NCBI GenBank assembly: GCA_023435725.1
Contig: JAEYRD010000116.1
Span: forward strand, 1-64,000
Source: Pseudomonadota bacterium
GTDB lineage: Bacteria > Pseudomonadota > Alphaproteobacteria > Rhizobiales > Xanthobacteraceae
DNA length: 64,000 nucleotides
Direction: 5' to 3'
In this document: positions 44,548-52,260 of the stretch, piece by piece
Numbering within the stretch: the stretch's first letter is position 1
How the letters are laid out: the number at the start of each line of letters is the position of its first letter
Notes under the pieces: model-generated
Databases searched by the model: none
Seen by the model: only the letters and a program-made list of their open reading frames with translations
What the model was told of the DNA's origin: nothing
Program-made: the position numbers and the translations under genes

Positions 44548-44727
44548 CTTGATCACGGCGGAGACGGTGTCGCCCACCTTCAACGCCAAATCGTCCACCG
44601 CCTCGTTGGTGATTGCGGAAAACACGACCAGGCCTGGCGCGAGCTCGATCTTCACATGAGCCGTGGTTGTGCCCTTAGTGACGGCGATGACCCGTCCAGG
44701 GAGAATGTTGCGAGCGCTGAGCTTCAT
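44521..44727 (-). CDS. mop: Stand-alone Mop (TOBE-domain) molybdate-binding protein
   Basis: 68-aa single Mop domain: MKLSARNILPGRVIAVTKG, then KIELAPGLVVFSAITNEAVDDL and GDTVSAVIKSSDVMIGK. Such proteins form hexamers that store molybdate. It lies 3 bp after the fixX stop on the same strand, so it is probably made with fixABCX under nitrogen-fixing control. It overlaps the end of the convergent modC fusion. It is the same kind of domain that ModC has lost here. Confidence 0.92.
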   Translation of the reverse strand: MKLSARNILPGRVIAVTKGTTTAHVKIELAPGLVVFSAITNEAVDDLALKVGDTVSAVIKSSDVMIGK

Positions 44728-44730
44728 GGG

Positions 44731-45027
44731 TCAGCCGAACTTGAACAGCACGCCGTAGCCACCGCGCGGATAGCTCCACTCGATGTCGCCGCTCCCCTCG
44801 CAGATCACCCGGCAGGTGCCGCACTCGATGCAGCCGTCGACGGTGATCTCGACCTGGCCCTTGTCGTTGAGCTCATAGCAGCGCGCAGGGCAGGCCTTCA
44901 GCATGCTGAGGAGCTCGGGTGACGGCGTGGTGTGCGGCCGCACCTTGATGTGGGCACGGCCGGCGTCGACCAGATAGCGGTTGTAAAACAGTTTGTCCTC
45001 GACACGCACGGATGGCTCGATCGACAT
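44731..45027 (-). CDS. fixX: Ferredoxin-like protein FixX
   Basis: 98-aa ferredoxin-like partner of FixABC. Fe-S ligands lie in GCIECGTCRVIC plus an upstream CPARCYE segment, as in FixX and the ETF:quinone oxidoreductase iron-sulfur part. The complex bifurcates electrons from NADH to quinone and to ferredoxin or flavodoxin for nitrogenase. I chose the ATG at 45027 (GGAG 9 nt upstream, family start MSIEPSVRVEDKLFYNRY). Confidence 0.94.
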   Translation of the reverse strand: MSIEPSVRVEDKLFYNRYLVDAGRAHIKVRPHTTPSPELLSMLKACPARCYELNDKGQVEITVDGCIECGTCRVICEGSGDIEWSYPRGGYGVLFKFG

Positions 45028-45062
45028 GGCTTGGGTCTCCATCGTTGCTGTTGCGTTTCCTA

Positions 45063-46370
45063 TTACCGCCAGGCGCGCGCCAACCGGAAGGCGTCGCCAA
45101 ACAGTCCGCTCCACGACCGCGCCCTGATGAACGATTTGAACGTCGTCTTCTCCTTGTCGACCTTGGGCGTCCCGTCGACGCGCAGGAAGTTCTGCATCGC
45201 CCTGGAGACGAGCTCCGGATAGGTGAGGAAGAAGTTTTGCGACTGGGTATGCATCAGCGCGGGCATGTCCTTGTACTTCTTCAGGTCCTTGATGACGAAG
45301 GACTCGTCCAGCATTCTCTTGTAGAGTGAAAGGTTCTCCGCCGTCATCGGGTCCTTGCGCGACTTGACCTGGAAGATCGCCTCCGCCGCGATCCGGCCCG
45401 AGGTCATTGCGAGGTTCGATCCTTCGCGATGGATAGCATTGTTGAGCTGGGCGGCGTCGCCGACCACCACCCAGCCTTCGCCGAAGAGCTGCGGGATGGC
45501 CTTGAAGCCACCCTCGGGAATGAGGTGCGCGGCATATTCCTTCACCTCGGAACCCTCGATCAACGGAGCGACCGAGGGATGCCGCTTGAAGCGATCGAGC
45601 AGCCCGTACGGCGTCTCACCGGTTCGCTGGAAATCGGCAACCAGGCAGCCGATACCGAGCGAGATGCACTCCTTATTGGCATAGATGAAGCCCATGCCGG
45701 TCATGCCGCGCGAGATGGTCCCGGCGGCCTCGATCACCATGCCCTCGTCGCCCCTGAGGTTGAAGCGGGCCTCGATGGTTTCACGCGGCAGGAAGTGCAT
45801 CTCTTTCACGGCCAGCGCGACCTTGTCGGGCTTCGGCCGCTCGCGCAGGCCCGCACGCGTGCCGAGCAGGCCATTGACGCCTTCCGCCAGGACGACGACG
45901 TCGGCGTGGATCTCGCCGTCCGCGCGGTCGGTGCGCACGCCGATCACCTTGCCATAGGCGTCCTGCGCGAGCTCGGTCACCGTCGTTTCGCACAGCACGG
46001 TGGCGCCGGCCTCTCGAACCTTCTGGGAGAACCACCGATCGAACTGCGCACGGATGATGGTGTAGCGGTTCGGCTTCTCCTCGTTGAAGTCGTCGGAGCG
46101 GTAGTGCAGGCCTGTGTGAGAACGGTCGTCCATCATCCAGAAGCGCTGCTCGACCAGATGTCGCTCGAGCGGCGCATCCTCGCGGAAATCAGGAACGAGC
46201 TTCTCCAGCATGTCGGCATAGAGGATCGCGCCCTGCACGTTCTTCGAGCCGGAATATTCGCCGCGCTCGAGCTGGAGCACCTTCAGCCCGCGCTGGGCGA
46301 GCGTGAGCGCGGCCGCGTTGCCGGCCATGCCGGCGCCGACGACGATGGCATCGAATTTTTCCTCGATCAT
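45063..46370 (-). CDS. fixC: Flavoprotein-quinone oxidoreductase FixC
   Basis: 435-aa FAD protein of the ETF-quinone oxidoreductase family. The dinucleotide-binding motif DAIVVGAGMAGNAAALTLA is at residues about 7-25, followed by GRGEYSG-type residues (ERGEYSGSKNVQGAI) and a second FAD motif (GWVVVGDAAQLNNAIHREGSNLAM). The C-terminal part includes the membrane-contacting region. The start at 46370 is set by the N-terminal FAD motif. It lies 16 bp after fixB. Confidence 0.95.
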   Translation of the reverse strand: MIEEKFDAIVVGAGMAGNAAALTLAQRGLKVLQLERGEYSGSKNVQGAILYADMLEKLVPDFREDAPLERHLVEQRFWMMDDRSHTGLHYRSDDFNEEKPNRYTIIRAQFDRWFSQKVREAGATVLCETTVTELAQDAYGKVIGVRTDRADGEIHADVVVLAEGVNGLLGTRAGLRERPKPDKVALAVKEMHFLPRETIEARFNLRGDEGMVIEAAGTISRGMTGMGFIYANKECISLGIGCLVADFQRTGETPYGLLDRFKRHPSVAPLIEGSEVKEYAAHLIPEGGFKAIPQLFGEGWVVVGDAAQLNNAIHREGSNLAMTSGRIAAEAIFQVKSRKDPMTAENLSLYKRMLDESFVIKDLKKYKDMPALMHTQSQNFFLTYPELVSRAMQNFLRVDGTPKVDKEKTTFKSFIRARSWSGLFGDAFRLARAWR

Positions 46371-46386
46371 GGCGCTTCTCCCTGTC

Positions 46387-47493
46387 CTAGCTTGCGATCC
46401 GGTCGCGCGAATGCGGTGACAACCGCGCACGGAACGCCGCCGTCAGCGCCGGCAGCAGCCGGATGGCATCGGTAACAATGCCGATATGGGCGAAGTCGAA
46501 GATCGGCGCGTTCCTGTCGGTATTGATGGCAACGATGAGGTCGGCGCCCTCGACGCCGACGCGATGCTGAATCGCGCCAGAAATGCCTGCGGCGATGTAG
46601 AGCTTCGGCCGGATGGTCTTGCCGGTCTGACCGATCTGGCGATCGGATGTCACCCAGCCCTTCTGCACCAGCGGCCGCGAGCAGCCATATTCGGCTCCGA
46701 GCACGGTGGCGAGCTGGCGCACCAATTGGAAATTCTCCGGCGACCCGAGCCCGAGCCCGCCGGCAACGACGACGTCCGCATAAGCGAGGTTGGACTTTTC
46801 GGAATCGCGATCGGGTAGGAACGACAGCACCTTCGTCACGATGTCGTCCTCGACGAGACCGAGTGGATGACTGACGATGCGGCCGACGGGACGCGCAATG
46901 CGCTCCGGCATCGCCATCACGCGCGGGCGCACCGTGGCCATCTGCGGTCGGTAATTCAGCGTATAGATCGTGCAGAGCAGCGACCCGCCAAAGGTCGGGC
47001 GCGTCGCGGCGAGCGAGCCGTCCGCATCGACGTCGAGCTCGGTGCAGTCGGCGGTGAGACCGGTTAGCAGGGTCGTCGCCACCGAGCCCGCGAGATCGCG
47101 GCCGAGCGTGGTGGCGCCGAGCAGGAGGATCTCCGGCTTGTAGGTGTTGACGACGTCGGTCAGCGCCTTGGTATAGGACTCGTTGCGATAGTCCGCGAGC
47201 AGATCGTCGGCCACCATGTAGACGAGGTCGGCGCCGTAGCAGAACGACTCCGCGGCCGCTGTCTGCGTCGCCTCGCCCTCCGGCCCGATCACCACGGCGG
47301 CGAGATCAACCTTGAGCTTGTCGGCGAGCTTGCGGCCGGCGCCCATCAGCTCCCAGGACACCGGATGGACCTGACCGCGCTCCTGCTCGATGAAGACCCA
47401 GACGTGCTTATAGGCCTTGAAATGCTCGGGCAGCTCCTTCTTGGTCGCGGCGCGGCCGGAAGCAGGCGCTGCGGATTTCGGTGCGGTGCTCAT
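46387..47493 (-). CDS. fixB: Electron transfer flavoprotein alpha subunit FixB
   Basis: 368-aa ETF-alpha homologue. The N-terminal domain begins HVWVFIEQERGQVHPVSWEL. The C-terminal FAD domain has ADVVVAGGLGLGSPENF, CSRPLVQKGWVTSDRQIGQTG and the ISGAIQHRVG and IVAINTDRNAPIF motifs. With FixA it forms the flavin core of the FixABCX bifurcating complex. A Pro/Ala/Lys-rich leader of about 20 residues precedes the domain. Confidence 0.95.
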   Translation of the reverse strand: MSTAPKSAAPASGRAATKKELPEHFKAYKHVWVFIEQERGQVHPVSWELMGAGRKLADKLKVDLAAVVIGPEGEATQTAAAESFCYGADLVYMVADDLLADYRNESYTKALTDVVNTYKPEILLLGATTLGRDLAGSVATTLLTGLTADCTELDVDADGSLAATRPTFGGSLLCTIYTLNYRPQMATVRPRVMAMPERIARPVGRIVSHPLGLVEDDIVTKVLSFLPDRDSEKSNLAYADVVVAGGLGLGSPENFQLVRQLATVLGAEYGCSRPLVQKGWVTSDRQIGQTGKTIRPKLYIAAGISGAIQHRVGVEGADLIVAINTDRNAPIFDFAHIGIVTDAIRLLPALTAAFRARLSPHSRDRIAS

Positions 47494-47512
47494 GATGCTT
47501 GCTCCCCTCGCC

Positions 47513-48355
47513 TCAATAGCCGCGCGCCAGCGTCGCGAGCTCGGTCTCCAGCGTCGGCTGGCGCTTGAAGATGGCGTCGATCAGCGCCTCCGCCGGCTGC
47601 TCACCGGGCTCGATCGGCACCGCCTTCTCGCTGCGCGCCGTCGGCGCGAACACCCGCTTGACGATAGTGGGCGAACCGCGCAGGCCACATTTCGAGATGT
47701 CCTCGACGCCGGCATCCTGCGCGCTCCATTTCACGACCGGCGCGCGCGCGGCGCGCAAGGCGTCGGCCATCGCGCCGCGGCGGATTTGGTTTGTCGCCTC
47801 CAGCATGGTAACGAGGCACGGCAATCTGGTGCGCAGGATCTGCACGCCACCCTCAGAGCGCCGCTCCGCGTCGATCGTACGCGCCCGCAGGTCGAGCGCG
47901 CTGATCCTGGCGACATAGGTGAGTTGCAATAGGCCGAGCCGCTTGGCGATGCCCGGACCGACCTGGGCGGTATCGCCGTCGATGGTCTGCTTGCCCGTGA
48001 AGACGAGATCGGGCGCGCCGAACTCGGTCGAAATCTTGCGGATCGCGGTGGCAAGCGCATAAGTCGTGGCGAGCGTATCGGCGCCGGCAAAGAAACGGTC
48101 GGTCAGCAGCACGGCGCGGTCAGCGCCGAACGTCAGCGCCTTGCGCAAGGAGTCCTCGGCCGAGGGCGGTCCCATGGTCAGCACGGTGACCTCGCCGCCG
48201 AACTGATCGCGCAGCTCGAGCGCGGCTTCCAGCGCGAACAGGTCGTAGGGGTTGATGATAGTCGGCACGCCCTGACGCATGATGGTGTTGGTCACGGGAT
48301 GCACGCGAATCTGTGCGGAGTCAGGGACCTGCTTGATGCAGACGACGATGTGCAT
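47513..48355 (-). CDS. fixA: Electron transfer flavoprotein beta subunit FixA
   Basis: 280-aa ETF-beta homologue: MHIVVCIKQVPDSAQIRVHP at the start, PYDLFALEAALELRD, and the flavin-site block FTGKQTIDGDTAQVGPGIA. In FixA this subunit binds the flavin that bifurcates NADH electrons. It is the first gene of fixABCX-mop and lies 50 bp behind a sigma-54 promoter. Confidence 0.95.
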   Translation of the reverse strand: MHIVVCIKQVPDSAQIRVHPVTNTIMRQGVPTIINPYDLFALEAALELRDQFGGEVTVLTMGPPSAEDSLRKALTFGADRAVLLTDRFFAGADTLATTYALATAIRKISTEFGAPDLVFTGKQTIDGDTAQVGPGIAKRLGLLQLTYVARISALDLRARTIDAERRSEGGVQILRTRLPCLVTMLEATNQIRRGAMADALRAARAPVVKWSAQDAGVEDISKCGLRGSPTIVKRVFAPTARSEKAVPIEPGEQPAEALIDAIFKRQPTLETELATLARGY

Positions 48356-48402
48356 GCGTTTCTCCAGGACTCCGCTCCAGAACTTGGTTCACAGGTAAGG
48401 AC

Positions 48403-48418
48403 AGCAAGTGTCGTACCA
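48403..48418 (-). promoter_or_regulatory. Sigma-54 (-24/-12) promoter of fixABCX
   Basis: Minus strand TGGTACG-ACAC-TTGCT differs from the consensus by one base at a non-critical place, with GG and GC ten bases apart. The start of transcription would be about 37 bp before the fixA ATG. Confidence 0.8.
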
Positions 48419-48524
48419 ACTGCGGACGCGATGAAAATCAGGTTTCGGTGCAGCGACTTAGGACAACGACGGTATCAGCTGCATCCGCGCCGGGCAGTGG
48501 AGCCGACAACGCTGCCGCGACACG

Positions 48525-48540
48525 CGTCGCAAATGCGACA
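48525..48540. promoter_or_regulatory. Imperfect NifA-type activator site upstream of fixA
   Basis: CGT-CGCAAATGCG-ACA is one base off TGT-N10-ACA and sits in the palindrome GTCGCAAATGCGAC, about 107 bp above the fixA -24 element. It closely resembles the perfect site before nifV. Confidence 0.55.
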
Positions 48541-48550
48541 GAACGCGTAC

Positions 48551-48880
48551 TCACTTCAGCGTCCCGATCTGCACCAATGTCGGCGCAGGCTTCGACTGCG
48601 GCGCAACGGCATCCTTCAACACCTTGAACACCCGCTCGTCGATCGGCGACGACGCGACGAAGTCCGCATAGGCGCGCTCCAGTACCGCCTTGCACCGCTC
48701 CGTCACGATCGCGTCCGTCGCGCCGGTAAAATCCTCCCCGGCTAGGTATTGGCCCATGCGCCGCAGGATATGCAGCCGCGCGACATTGACGATCCTGGGA
48801 TCGTATTCGACGCCGAGCAGCGCGAAGAACTCCTCTGCCGCGGACGCATTGTTCAGCTGTGCGAGGATACCATCAGCCAT
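48551..48880 (-). CDS. nifW: Nitrogenase-stabilising protein NifW
   Basis: 109-aa NifW: ILAQLNNASAAEEFFALLGV, YDPRIVNVARLHILRRMGQYL, and a tail ending APTLVQIGTLK. NifW protects the MoFe protein from oxygen and binds NifZ-type partners. It starts at the ATG 48880, inside the last codons of cysE (8-nt overlap), so it is coupled to cysE and nifV. A TTG two codons earlier is less likely. Confidence 0.92.
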   Translation of the reverse strand: MADGILAQLNNASAAEEFFALLGVEYDPRIVNVARLHILRRMGQYLAGEDFTGATDAIVTERCKAVLERAYADFVASSPIDERVFKVLKDAVAPQSKPAPTLVQIGTLK

Positions 48881-49643
48881 TGCCAATCTCCGTCAGGCTC
48901 TGCGACGCGGCGGGGACGCCGGCATCACGCAAGCGCTTCTGCATGTGGGTCAGACGCGCCTCCAGGAACTCGACACGGTCGAGCAAAACGGCGATGGCGT
49001 CGCCGACGGGGTCGGGCATCAGATGATGGTCGAGATCGATCCGGCCGACGACGCGGCGATGCCCGAGCTGCGGACGCACGACGCGCGCGGGAATGCCGAC
49101 CACGGTGACGTCCGGCGGCGTGCTGTCGATGACCACCGAATTGGCTCCGATGCGCGAACCGGCGCCGATCGTGATCGGACCGAGAATCTTGGCGCCCGCC
49201 CCGACCACGACGCGATCCTCCAATGTCGGATGTCGCTTGCCCGGAAACCAGGACGTGCCACCGAGCGTGACGCCGTGATAGAGCGTGACGTCGTCGCCGA
49301 TTTCTGCGGTCTCGCCGATGACAACGCAGGCACCGTGATCGATGAAGAAGCGCCGACCGATGCGCGCGCCGGGATGGATGTCGACATTGCTCGCGAAGCG
49401 CCCGAACCAGGACAGAAGTCGCGCCGCAAAGCGCCAGCCACCGGTCCACAGCTGGTTGGCAATCCGATACCAGATCACGGCATGGATACCGGGATAGGTC
49501 AGGAGCGTCTCGAACTGCCCGCGCGCGGCTGGATCGCGCTGGCGCACGCAGTCGATGTCCTCGCGGATCAACTTCAGCAAAGACGGCCTTACCGGTCCGG
49601 GAGGCGACGGTTCAGCCAGCGGAATGTCGACGACACAGGCCAT
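48873..49643 (-). CDS. cysE: Serine O-acetyltransferase CysE, nif-linked
   Basis: 256-aa left-handed beta-helix acetyltransferase. The hexapeptide region has SNVDIHPGARIGRRFFIDHG, VVIGETAEIGDDVTLYHGVT and GAGAKILGPITIGAGSRIG, with the catalytic His in IDHG and YHGV. It makes O-acetylserine for cysteine, supporting the heavy demand for Fe-S clusters during nitrogen fixation. It lies 7 bp after nifV and overlaps nifW, as in other nif clusters with a dedicated cysE copy. Confidence 0.92.
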   Translation of the reverse strand: MACVVDIPLAEPSPPGPVRPSLLKLIREDIDCVRQRDPAARGQFETLLTYPGIHAVIWYRIANQLWTGGWRFAARLLSWFGRFASNVDIHPGARIGRRFFIDHGACVVIGETAEIGDDVTLYHGVTLGGTSWFPGKRHPTLEDRVVVGAGAKILGPITIGAGSRIGANSVVIDSTPPDVTVVGIPARVVRPQLGHRRVVGRIDLDHHLMPDPVGDAIAVLLDRVEFLEARLTHMQKRLRDAGVPAASQSLTEIGNG

Positions 49644-49650
49644 GGTTACC

Positions 49651-50826
49651 TCACGCGCAATTGAGGAGCGAGCGCTCGTGCACCTCGCGCCAGATCGCCA
49701 TCACCGTCTCGCGCGCAACCGCCCCCTTGTGCTCGACGGCATGCTTGCGGACCTGAGCGAGGACGGACTTCGTCTCTTCCGCGTTGGCGGAAAGCTGTAA
49801 TTCGGCGAGCAGCGCGGTGATTGCGGCAAGCCCCGAATGCTTGCCGATCACGATGCGGTTGGACCGGCCGAGCAGCCGTGGGTCCAGCGCCTGATAGGTG
49901 CGCTGATCCTTCAACAGGCCATCGACGTGAATGCCGGACTCGTGGGTGAAGACGTGTTCGCCGACGATCGCCTTGTTGAGCGGAATGGCGCGCGCGGCTG
50001 CGGCCGCGACCATCGATGCCACATTTTCCAGTTCGGACAGCACCACGCCGGTGTCGCGCCCATAGAGCTGCTTGAGCGCGACCGCGACCTCCTCCAGCGG
50101 AGCGTTGCCGGCCCGCTCGCCGAGGCCGATCACTGTGACGGAAGCATGCGTCGCACCGGCTTTGATCGCAGAGAGCGTATTGGCAGTGGCCAGACCGAGA
50201 TCGTCGTGGCCGTGGAACTCGAGTTCGAGATCGGTCGTGGCACGAAGTCTTGCGATCAGAGCGAAGGAGGCGTCGGGATCGAGCACGCTCAGCGTGTCGG
50301 CGATGCGGAAGCGCCGCGCACCGGCGGCCTTTGCGGTGGCGATCAGCTCCGCCAGGAAGCTGACATCGGCGCGCGAGGAGTCCTCTCCTCCGACTGCAAC
50401 GTCGAGGCCCATGTCGCGGGCGTAACCGACCACCCGCCTCACCTGCTCCAGCGCCGCAGCATGGCCACCACCGAGCTTGGCGGCGATCTGCACGTCGGAC
50501 GCGGGGATCGACACATTCACCATGGAGACACCGGATTCGATGGCTGCATCGACGTCCGCGGTCCGCATCCGGCACCAGCCGATCGCGGTCGCCGGCAGAT
50601 CGGCCTCGACGATGGCACGGATCGCGCTCACCTCTTCATGCCCCATCGCAGGCGTCCCGGCTTCGATCTCGGTGATGCCGGCGGAGGCCAGGGCACGTGC
50701 AATCGAGACCTTCTCCGCGGTGGTGAAGGCAACGCCTGGTGCCTGTTCGCCATCGCGCAATGTCGTGTCGTTGAGGACGACGGGTCCTGGCTTGTCGGAC
50801 AGGGTTGTTACGCCGGGAATTGCCAT
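49651..50826 (-). CDS. nifV: Homocitrate synthase NifV
   Basis: 391-aa homocitrate synthase, which makes the organic acid of FeMo-co from 2-oxoglutarate and acetyl-CoA. Motifs: VVLNDTTLRDGEQAPGVAF (metal Asp and catalytic Arg), ELEFHGHDDLGLATAN (metal His-x-His), GLGERAGNAPLEEV, and FTHESGIHVDGLLK. I set the start at 50826 (MAIPGVTTLSDKPG, GGAG 9 nt upstream) because a sigma-54 promoter lies at 50863-50878; the open frame 30-39 codons further up would place the promoter inside the gene. Confidence 0.92.
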   Translation of the reverse strand: MAIPGVTTLSDKPGPVVLNDTTLRDGEQAPGVAFTTAEKVSIARALASAGITEIEAGTPAMGHEEVSAIRAIVEADLPATAIGWCRMRTADVDAAIESGVSMVNVSIPASDVQIAAKLGGGHAAALEQVRRVVGYARDMGLDVAVGGEDSSRADVSFLAELIATAKAAGARRFRIADTLSVLDPDASFALIARLRATTDLELEFHGHDDLGLATANTLSAIKAGATHASVTVIGLGERAGNAPLEEVAVALKQLYGRDTGVVLSELENVASMVAAAAARAIPLNKAIVGEHVFTHESGIHVDGLLKDQRTYQALDPRLLGRSNRIVIGKHSGLAAITALLAELQLSANAEETKSVLAQVRKHAVEHKGAVARETVMAIWREVHERSLLNCA

Positions 50827-50862
50827 CAGCGGGCTCCAGTCAATGCTTCCGCCAAGCAGTTG

Positions 50863-50878
50863 AGCAACCCGCGTGCCA
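50863..50878 (-). promoter_or_regulatory. Sigma-54 (-24/-12) promoter of nifV-cysE-nifW
   Basis: Minus strand TGGCACG-CGGG-TTGCT is a full consensus match. It places the transcript start near 50852, about 26 bp before the chosen nifV ATG. Confidence 0.85.
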
Positions 50879-50935
50879 TCGCCGGTCGGAACGTCAAGCG
50901 ATTGAGATTCATCCATTTTTTGTCGTCGCCCGATT

Positions 50936-50951
50936 TGTCGCAAACGCGACA
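50936..50951. promoter_or_regulatory. NifA-type upstream activator sequence before nifV
   Basis: TGT-CGCAAACGCG-ACA is a perfect TGT-N10-ACA site and a near-perfect palindrome (TGTCGC, AAAC, GCGACA), about 58 bp above the -24 element of the nifV promoter. Confidence 0.8.
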
Positions 50952-50970
50952 GGGTTGGAAAGACAACACG

Positions 50971-51456
50971 TCAAGTCGCAGCGGGTCTGCGGCGGATATG
51001 GATGATGATGTCGAGCCGGGAAATCTCGTGACCGGGCAACGCTTCCGGCATCTGGTCGAGCACGAGCGCCTCAGGAACGTCGATCAGGGTGTCTTCGCCA
51101 TCGAGATAGAAATGCGGATGCACGGTCGTATTGGTATCAAAGAACGACCGAGATCCGTCCGGTCCGATGCGGCGCAACAATCCAGCCTGGGTGAACTGGT
51201 TGAGCGCGTTATAAACAGTTGCCAGCGAAAGCTGGATGTTGGCGTCCGCCGCTTCGCCATGGAGCATTTCGGCGGTGACGTGCCGGTCGCCCCTGGCGAA
51301 CAGCAATTCGCTCAGGATGACGCGCTGACGCGTCGGGCGAAGGCCGGCCTCCCGCAATCGCCGTACCGAGATGGAGCCGTCGCCGGAAAGCTCGCCGAGG
51401 GCAGGCGCAGCCCGCTTCAACGCGTCCGGGAATAGTTTCTCGGTCAGAGCATCCAT
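50971..51456 (-). CDS. Fur/Irr-like iron-responsive regulator in the nifHQ unit
   Basis: 161-aa Fur-superfamily protein. The winged helix is GLRPTRQRVILSELLFARGDRHVTAEML with ANIQLSLATVYNALNQFTQAGLL, and the C-terminal dimer/metal domain begins FFDTNTTVHPHFYLDGEDTLIDVP. The layout is closest to Irr, the haem/iron-status regulator of rhizobia, but the usual His-rich motif is reduced to HPH. It lies 11 bp after nifQ on the same strand, so it is made with nifH and nifQ. It may adjust iron supply or repress iron genes during nitrogen fixation, which is inference. The start at 51456 follows GAGATCGACC. Confidence 0.82.
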   Translation of the reverse strand: MDALTEKLFPDALKRAAPALGELSGDGSISVRRLREAGLRPTRQRVILSELLFARGDRHVTAEMLHGEAADANIQLSLATVYNALNQFTQAGLLRRIGPDGSRSFFDTNTTVHPHFYLDGEDTLIDVPEALVLDQMPEALPGHEISRLDIIIHIRRRPAAT

Positions 51457-51467
51457 GATGGTCGATC

Positions 51468-52178
51468 TCAGGTCGAGCGGCCGCCGGCTTCGGAATGATC
51501 GCCGCCGCCGCGCAAAAATTCCCGCCGGCGCTCGGCCATTCGGCTCTCGCCGCTCTCCTCGCCGAAACAGAGATCGAAATCGTTGCATTGGGTGCAGACC
51601 GGTGTCGTGCACATCACGAAGCCGTCGTCTTCACAGAGCATGCGGTAGAAGAAGCGCTTCCAGCGCATATTCCTGGTGTTGCGTGCTGCCAGCGGCGCGA
51701 AATGGCGCGCCAGGAGGCGCGACAGCTCGGGACGCTCACGCAATCCGAGGTCCTCCCAAAGATGGTTCGGCTCCATCGCGCGCCGCGCCACCATCGACGC
51801 AAGCCAGCGGCCGACCTCGCCTTCAGTCGAGCGCTGCCCGAGCAGGAGGTCGCGCACCATGACGGTTTCGTCGTCGATCGACTTCGAGATGGACATCCAG
51901 GTGACCGCCCTGACCATGGCCGCGGGAAAGCGTTGAGCGAGCAGCTCCTTGAGTTCCTGCTCCGACAAGCCCGCGTGTTCCGCGAGCGGCCCGCCGTCCA
52001 TGGCCGCAGCCGCCAGGATGCACGCCAGCACGTGACGATCGAAATCATGGTCGTCGCCGATATCGGCTTCAGCCGGATTGCAGCCCGTCAACAGGCGGTA
52101 GAAGGCGATGCCAGCATGCTCCTCATGAACTAGCTGAGGTGATGCCGCATCGATCGGGCTGGTTTGCGTTGCCATCAT
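51468..52178 (-). CDS. nifQ: FeMo-co molybdenum donor NifQ
   Basis: 236-aa NifQ. The C-terminal cluster motif is CTTPVCTQCNDFDLC (C-x4-C-x2-C-x5-C), which carries a [Mo-Fe-S] cluster delivered to the NifEN/NifH step of FeMo-co synthesis. N-terminal helical parts include FYRLLTGCNPAEADIGDDHDFD split over two conserved runs. Two adjacent ATGs (52178 and 52175) follow a GGAG. It lies 82 bp after nifH, beyond a strong hairpin. Confidence 0.92.
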   Translation of the reverse strand: MMATQTSPIDAASPQLVHEEHAGIAFYRLLTGCNPAEADIGDDHDFDRHVLACILAAAAMDGGPLAEHAGLSEQELKELLAQRFPAAMVRAVTWMSISKSIDDETVMVRDLLLGQRSTEGEVGRWLASMVARRAMEPNHLWEDLGLRERPELSRLLARHFAPLAARNTRNMRWKRFFYRMLCEDDGFVMCTTPVCTQCNDFDLCFGEESGESRMAERRREFLRGGGDHSEAGGRST

Positions 52179-52215
52179 AGAAAGCTCCGCCGGATTGGCC
52201 GTCACTCTTGCGATG

Positions 52216-52253
52216 TCGACGCCGGCCTCCCGCCTCGAGGAGGCCGGCGTCGA
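52216..52253 (-). terminator. Strong stem-loop between nifH and nifQ
   Basis: TCGACGCCGGCCTC, a 10-nt loop and its exact complement make a 14-bp GC-rich stem 7 nt after the nifH stop. No T-run follows, so it is more likely an attenuator or an mRNA 3'-stability element that keeps nifH transcript higher than nifQ than a full terminator. Confidence 0.6.
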
Positions 52254-52260
52254 TGACGCG

